Part shown: positions 58,299-64,000 of the stretch, in pieces
Layout of the letters: each line of letters starts with the position of its first letter
How positions within the stretch are numbered: the first letter of the stretch is position 1
NCBI GenBank assembly: GCA_009763385.1
Contig: CM019825.1
Coordinates: 23,080,278-23,144,277 of the forward strand
Length of the DNA: 64,000 nt
Direction of reading: 5' to 3'
From: Coix lacryma-jobi var. lacryma-jobi
Lineage: Eukaryota > Streptophyta > Magnoliopsida > Poales > Poaceae
The notes under the pieces: generated by a model
What the model was told of the DNA's origin: nothing
The model's input: only the letters and a program-made list of their open reading frames with translations
The model's database searches: none
Position numbers and translations under genes: made by a program

Positions 58299-58994
58299 CA
58301 CTACTCCGGGACATGGGATCACCGGTAGTTCAAACCCCCTCTTCACCGGCGGATTTTGAACCGTCATAACCAAAGCGACAGTGAAGGGGGTGGTCTTCTA
58401 TTACTGACGGTTATTTCTAAAACTTCACTGACGGTTTGTATCATAAACCGCCAGTTTTGATATGACCAACACTAGCGGTTCATATCTCCAACCGCCAGTT
58501 TTGATATGACCAACACTAGCTGTTCATATCTCCAACCACCAGTGTTGTTGGTAAAGTTAACACTGATGGTTTGTGATACAAACCGCCAGTGTTTCAAACA
58601 AATCACTAGCGGTTTGAAATAAACAGGCTGTGATCTGCCAAATTCCGAATTGTATTGGTTTTATTATTTTATTTTTTTATTTGCCACATTGCTAGATATG
58701 ATATCATAGATATAAAACCCTAAATGCATCGAGATTACATTTACATTGAAATCGTTCTAATTAAAGTATTGCAATCCATATCACTGGCAATTTGAGCTAG
58801 GAACCACTGGTGATGCTTCATCAGCGGTTTGAGCCACCAACTGCTAGTGTTAGCTATCTTCACTGGCGGTTTGTGGCATCCCTCAATCATTGTCTGTTTT
58901 TCAATCTTCAAACCGTTAGTGAAGAAACATTAGTGGCGGTTGAATAGAAACCGCTAGTGATATAGCGGTAGTGAATGCCATTTATGTAGTAGTT
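58299..58994. mobile_element. Non-autonomous CACTA-like element
   Basis: It begins CACTACTCCGGG and ends atgtagtagtt (last base changed from the expected G), with possible tgt target copies at 58296-58298 and 58995-58997. Subterminal AACCGCCAGT/ACTGGCGGTT-like motifs repeat in both orientations. Length 696 bp, non-coding. Confidence 0.7.
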
Positions 58995-59028
58995 TGTGTG
59001 TGAAATCTGTAGCCAAGGGAAAAATTAT

Positions 59029-59263
59029 GGGAGAATTATTTATGTGGCCCTCAAAAAAAACTTTGGTTACTTATGTGGTCCTATTTTTTTGAGGTCATGT
59101 ATATGACCTCAAAACAAAATTTTGTTACTTATTTGGCCTTCCGTTATAACGGAAGGCCAAATAAGTAACAAAGTTTTGTTTTCAGACCATATACGTAATT
59201 TCAAAAAAAAAAGGCTACATAAGTAACCAGAGTTTTTTTTAGGGCCAAAAAAATAATTCTCCC
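59029..59263. mobile_element. Mutator-like MITE, 235 bp
   Basis: GGGAGAATTATTTATGTGGC at the left and ggccaaaaaaataattctccc (reverse complement at the right) form the terminal inverted repeat, and the inner halves are also inverted. A perfect 9-bp target duplication aaaaattat lies at 59020-59028 and 59264-59272. Confidence 0.85.
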
Positions 59264-59272
59264 AAAAATTAT

Positions 59273-61190
59273 TATTGCTACAAGATGAATGGGTTTTGTG
59301 TGAACATGGAAGACACATAAAAAAGTTACGTATGCTTGGTCTCTAAGCTTGTAGTATTATGGGTTTAGCTAAGAACAGCCTTGTTCTTAATGGTGGTATT
59401 TTTCTCCTTGGTTCTTTCATATTTTTCCTACCTGCATGATTTGATTTTCTCCTTTTCACCAAAATTACAATCGGTCCGTTTACAAAAAATAGTCGACATC
59501 ATATCAAAATCATATGCAATGGTTGTGGCACTGCGTATGAGCATTGAGATCCCATCGCTTCCAAAGCTCGATTTGAGTTTGCCCATGAACTTTGGGATCC
59601 CATGTGCTCAGAGGGACTCGTTGTCCTATCGAAGTCTCCGGGAGAGAGGACCACAGTTGGTGTTGATTGGACTGATAACTTCTCTTGTACTGTATGTTTC
59701 AGAGGTCGAGCAACTCTTCTGCTAGGTGATCTAGCTAGTATTTGGACCTTAACGAGATGGACAGGTCCTCTAAGGTCGTCGTGCTTGTGGTGTCGCAAGG
59801 CGCGATGCTAGGCACGGAACCAGACTCGATTGTCCCTCGAACAGACACCCTGTACAGATGTAGGGGCGTTGTCGAAGGTCGCGCTACTAGGTTCCCCCTC
59901 AGCTTTCGCCTAGGAGTTCGCAAGGTGTCACAACATCGTTGAAAACCCGGGTCTCAAGGCCCCACTATGAAGTCGGTCTCACCACTCGCCATCATCTGCT
60001 TCACTTCGTCGTAGCGCGGCTATCTCACTGCCAAATGCCACTTGCGTGCCGCAAATGCCACCATTTAGGCACAAAAGGTGCTCTTATTGGAGGTATGGGA
60101 TCCTGCAATCCCCAAGCAATAGCTGCCTACCCAGACATTGAATGATTTTCCAGTTCCAAAGGCCGCTTGACTTGACCAAAGAGACAAGCTTTGCAGACAC
60201 CGTTCAAAACCGACCTGATTAATGTCGAGTGTGTGCTCCAGGATGCTTGCTAGCTTTGACCGTCTCCCATTGTTTATCGCCTTTTGTGTGTGATTATGGC
60301 AATTATGGATGCTGTTATTTTCATGTTGTAAGTTTTTCATGCAATTTAGGCCTTAGTCTATTCTTTAGTTCGGGTCACTTCCCTGCTTAGTAATCCCTGG
60401 ATTACCTGGAATGGTTGTAACCGTTTAAACTATACTTCTACTTAATAAAATACATGTCACAAGGACATGTTCACGGCAAAAAAAAAAAAAGACATTTGAC
60501 ATTTGGTTTCTAAATACAGTGTGATAATATAGAATTTTAAAATATGAAAATCCTAGTTGTCCCATACAGAATTTGAGTTTCTAAAAAGGTACCATAGACT
60601 AAGGGTATATATAATTGGTAAATGGAAATAATATTATATAGCATATGCTGATTAAGCTTGATCGATTTTGAATATATATTTTTTATGGGACCGTTGCAGT
60701 GCTGGTTTTTCATTAAGAAAGAGAATGTTACAAGACGCACGGCCTTACTAAGCCTAGGTTTATCCAGACCAACACATTCCTCCTTGCAAGATTATTAGTA
60801 CGTCTTGCATGCAAGAATCACCAACAAAACTCACAGTCATGTAACTACATTGAAAATAATTTGTGACCAAATATAGTAGGTAATAAGTAAAGACAGAAAG
60901 TCAGCAAAGCATCCAACACGGCTTGTAACTAAAAAGCGACACTCCTAGCTAAATCGTAAAAATCTCCATGAGTCCCATCAGGTGGTAAACCTGTTTCCAA
61001 ATTTAGTGTTAGCCTGAAAAGTCTCCAGGTGATGAACTTCAACCGACAAGAAGCGTGCACACACACACACATTCTATACCTAATAATAACACACGCCAAA
61101 AGGCCGTAGTATCTTGGTTTTTCTGTCCGTTTCGGGAAACAAAATCCGGCGTGTCGCGTCTCTGCTGACAAACCGCAATGCCGTCGAGGA
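59273..61190. other. Gene-free region; possible retroelement tail at 60490
   Basis: No convincing gene. 60350-60490 ends acttaataaaatacatgtca...aaaaaaaaaaaa, which looks like the poly(A) end of a LINE-type insertion, but no coding part was recognised upstream. A (ca)n run is at 61057-61070. Confidence 0.4.
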
Positions 61191-61431
61191 CAAGTCGCTG
61201 AACCGCGCCGGTGGCGCGCAGCGTACGTACGTGTGGCCCGAGTCGAGTGCGATACCGGCCGGCGACCTACCGCTTCGTCCTCTTGCCCAAGTTTCGACGT
61301 CGTTTTCCCCTGTGATGACTAGTTTCCCTGTGTGTCCGCTGGCCGGCCCGCCCCGATCGCGCGGCCTCGTGGAAAGCCGAGCCCGAAGAGAAAGGCGCCG
61401 CCTGCCTGGATTGCCCGGTCACCCGCCGCAG

Positions 61432-61663
61432 GCCGCAGTGCTGCGACTGCGAGCGACGATTCACACGGCGCGCTGCGGGCCGCAAGCCGCAGTGCTGCGA
61501 CTGCGAGCGACGATTCACACGGCGCGCTGCGGGCTGCGGCCGCGGCAGCGAGGCGCTAGCCGACGCGTCGCGCTAGCTAAGCTTAGCGACGATTCACACG
61601 GCGCGCTGCGGGCTGCGGCCGCGGCAGAGAGGCGCTAGCCGACGCGTCGCGCTAGCTAAGCTT
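61432..61663 (+). repeat. Two overlapping GC-rich tandem duplications
   Basis: A 54-bp unit starting gccgcagtgctgcgactgcg is at 61432 and 61486. A 79-bp unit starting agcgacgattcacacggcgc is at 61506 and 61585, ending ctagctaagctt each time. The second array starts inside the second unit of the first. Confidence 0.9.
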
Positions 61664-61671
61664 CTGCTTCA

Positions 61672-61700
61672 CCCCCCCCCCCCCCCCCCCCCCCCCCCCC
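61672..61700 (+). repeat. 29-C homopolymer
   Basis: Unbroken C run directly after the tandem repeats; its true length may be unreliable. Confidence 0.9.
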
Positions 61701-64000
61701 TTGTTTGGTAAAAAAGCAAAGCGTCCAGCGTCCAGCGATTCAGTGGCGGCAGCTTTAATTCCCCAGCACTGTTCCTGGATTCTCACACAGTTCCACGACA
61801 CCGCTTGCATGCGGCTCGTGCTCGATCTGCCGGCGTGTAGGTGTAGCAGGAATTCCCAATATCTGCTGGCTGGTTTGGCGTACTGCTCATGAGTCATGCA
61901 TGGGCTCACTTCCATATTGTGTGCATGTCACGAGTCACGTTAGGCCGCCCTGGCTCCCTGCAGTTACTTTTAAAAGTTTTACCAGGATATCTCGGCGACC
62001 GACGGGCCGGCGGCGACGACGACGACGACGACGGCGCCGAGAGTCGACAGCGATCTGTACGTGATGAAGCATCCCTGTCTTTCCGCCGCTGCCAGCTTTC
62101 TCCGTTCTACTACGCCTACGCGGACTGATTTTTGCTAGCTTGCCCCTCCTGCGTCGATCTGCACTCTGCAGCCTTTGCATGCATAAGCAAAAGGCTCGGG
62201 AAAGAGATCTGCGCCTGCCGCTGCCACACATGCGCGCCCGTACGTGTCCTGTGCCGCTGCAGGCTGCATGCAAGCCGATCGATGCTTTGTTCAAAGCCCT
62301 GGGACAAAATAATATGTACTGCGCCGCGCCTGGCGCCTGGCGCCTGGCGCCTGGGCCGCCCTGGGCGCGACGACGACACTTTCGATCGGGCATTATTGGC
62401 CGGGGACGACGACGATGCGTCATATGGCCTTTGCCTTGGCGGCTTGCCGTCCAACCCGAATCTCCGGCCGGATCGTCCCACCACCACCGCCGCGCGCGTC
62501 CGTCCATCGATTGGCCGGAAACCAGTACCACACATGCGCGCGCGCGCCGTCCGCGTCACGCGCGTACTATGCTCCAGCTGCAAAAGGGATTTTCCATATA
62601 TGTACTGCGCTGGCGCTGCCTCGTGCACGTACGTACGGTGTTACGGACGTTAATTTACGGCTGGCCTGCAGATGCCCCTCCCTGATGCATCATCGGTAGC
62701 GACGGCTCTCGCGTACTCCACTCCACTGTCTTCGTTCTTCAAGAAAGGCGGTGGGTAGTGACACTGTGTGTTTCTATATGTCTTTCTTAGCTTTGTTCCG
62801 GTTGTGCAACAAGCAGTTTCTGCTGATTTATACGATTGACTTTTTATCATAGAAAAATAATGTTTCATTTGTAATACGTTCTCTTTTTTTTTCTTAAATG
62901 ATAGTGCAGCGCTCTGCCTCTAAATCTTTTTTTAAAAAAAACAACACAAGGCCTGACTTTCTTTTTTTCACAAGACTAGCAAAAATGCAAGACTTGCATT
63001 AGAAAATATACATAGCTGGGTACGTAGAATTTAGCCGAATAGTGGAATGCACGATAAGTGCTTATGATTTGAGCTCCTCTCTGGCAATCAGGGCCGGCTC
63101 TAGGGTAAGGGCAGGCAGTAGGATCGCCGGAGGTCCATGGAATTGAGGGGCCCAAAACCATATAGGTAATTAGTATGTATAATATAATATATTTTTTTTG
63201 GTTTGACTAATTGACTTAAGCGCGCAAAGGCAAAGACAAAGCCACAAACCACACGTCCATACCAGCTCATATGGCCAAAAGCCCACAACCATATGAAACT
63301 ATTACATCCTGGAAGAAAAGAACGCACAACCATCGAGTCTTTCGGCTTCTGCTCGTTTTAGAGTTCGACATATCGTTTTGTGCCGCCGCAAGTTCGCGAC
63401 CGTGACCGTAGCTGCTGAACTATGCGTCGACGGGTGGGACTGCAGCCTGTGAGAGACCGGAGAGGAAGAGAAGACATTCGTTATATCTTATGAGCTATAT
63501 AGACATTACAAAATAATTTTTATTATATGTACTATATGATATAGTTTCAATGTTCAAATTTTGTTGCACTTGTAGTCGTTTGTAAAAACAATATCTCCAC
63601 GAATAACAAAAAATAAAAGGCTACTGTATGTGGTTACCGGCATACGGCACGGCCGGAAACGAAATAACCTTTTTTGTTTTGAGAAAAGCAACTAATCCAC
63701 TATATGGGCTTTCTTTCAATTCCAATCGTTGGGCTCTCGTGTGGATCCACCGACGCACAGATATGGGCCAGCAGACTAAACAGGCTCCACCTGATTCTTA
63801 GGACAGCCCAGTACTACTTTCTTTTTCTTTTTCTTTTTTCTAGGAGCACAAACACATCTCGTGTTATTTTCTCGCATCCATTAGTACTGTGACGGTAGCA
63901 CTAACTTGGTTACCGTTTATTTCTTTGTGAAAATATAACATCATGATTTTTTTTGGCCCAGGATATCAATGGATGAAAACAAAAACCACCAGTTCTTTGG
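61701..64000. other. Right end of window, no recognised gene
   Basis: GC-rich patches include a (gac/gcg)n stretch near 62007-62036 and four copies of gcgcctg at about 62331-62353. At 63089 cagggccggctctag resembles a hAT element terminus, but its partner end is not in the window. The rest is AT-rich and unassigned. Confidence 0.5.

Noticed and set aside
59273..60490. A full LINE insertion ending in the A-run at 60479
   Set aside because: No endonuclease or reverse transcriptase similarity is visible on either strand; only the tail resembles a LINE.
61114..61638. A 174-residue frame over the GC-rich tandem repeats
   Set aside because: The repeats are translated in several frames on both strands, with no start context or domain.
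63089..63170. hAT-type terminus cagggccggctctag
   Set aside because: No matching inverted end or 8-bp target duplication is found within the window, so an element cannot be delimited.

Overview
The window is nuclear DNA from a grass. The INDETERMINATE-DOMAIN (IDD) zinc-finger genes, GT-AG and GC-AG introns, Ty3/gypsy LTRs beginning TGTAACACCCTGATTT, CACTA elements with TTTGCCGAG-type subterminal repeats, and grass SINEs and Stowaway-type MITEs all fit. The repeat content points to a panicoid, probably Andropogoneae (sorghum, sugarcane, Miscanthus or maize relative). That placement is inferred from repeat style; no database was searched.

Layout. Positions 1-7864 are the 3' part of a Ty3/gypsy retrotransposon (+): decayed RNase H/integrase, the antisense multi-exon gene such elements carry, polypurine tract and 3' LTR. 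Positions 7865-17689 are a second Ty3/gypsy element in the opposite orientation (RT/RNase H, protease, gag, PBS, 5' LTR), split by two solo LTRs that each have a perfect 5-bp target duplication. Positions 17690-24496 are older repeat debris: a fragment of a related LTR, a gag-like fragment, and members of one solo-LTR family, one nested inside another. Positions 24497-26740 hold only a diverged local duplication.

The genic core is two tandem IDD C2H2 transcription-factor genes on the + strand: gene 1 at 27620-34897 (597 aa) and gene 2 at 41026-45524 (543 aa). Both have three coding exons with identical phases and an identical 397-nt exon 2. Promoter-proximal, intronic and 3' sequences are also duplicated. 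Gene 1 has drifted: unusual zinc-finger residues, an internal 54-residue duplication, and a second intron twice as long and filled with TEs, one of which ends 27 nt from the exon 3 splice acceptor. Gene 2 keeps the standard protein but uses a GC splice donor. Between the genes (about 35440-39540) are several copies of a non-coding module. One copy carries a SINE and another a MITE, and each supplies the other's empty site. A further copy lies downstream of gene 2 at 57917, suggesting a larger array.

Downstream of gene 2 a 10,858-bp CACTA element (46223-57080, TSD atg) has inserted. It contains a nearly perfect 4-kb palindrome, a tnp2-type transposase gene with one frameshift, and a second seven-exon transposase gene (Ptta/En/Spm type) that reads through intact. 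The right flank (57081-64000) has MITEs, a non-autonomous CACTA, a possible LINE tail, GC-rich tandem repeats and a 29-C run, with no recognisable host gene.
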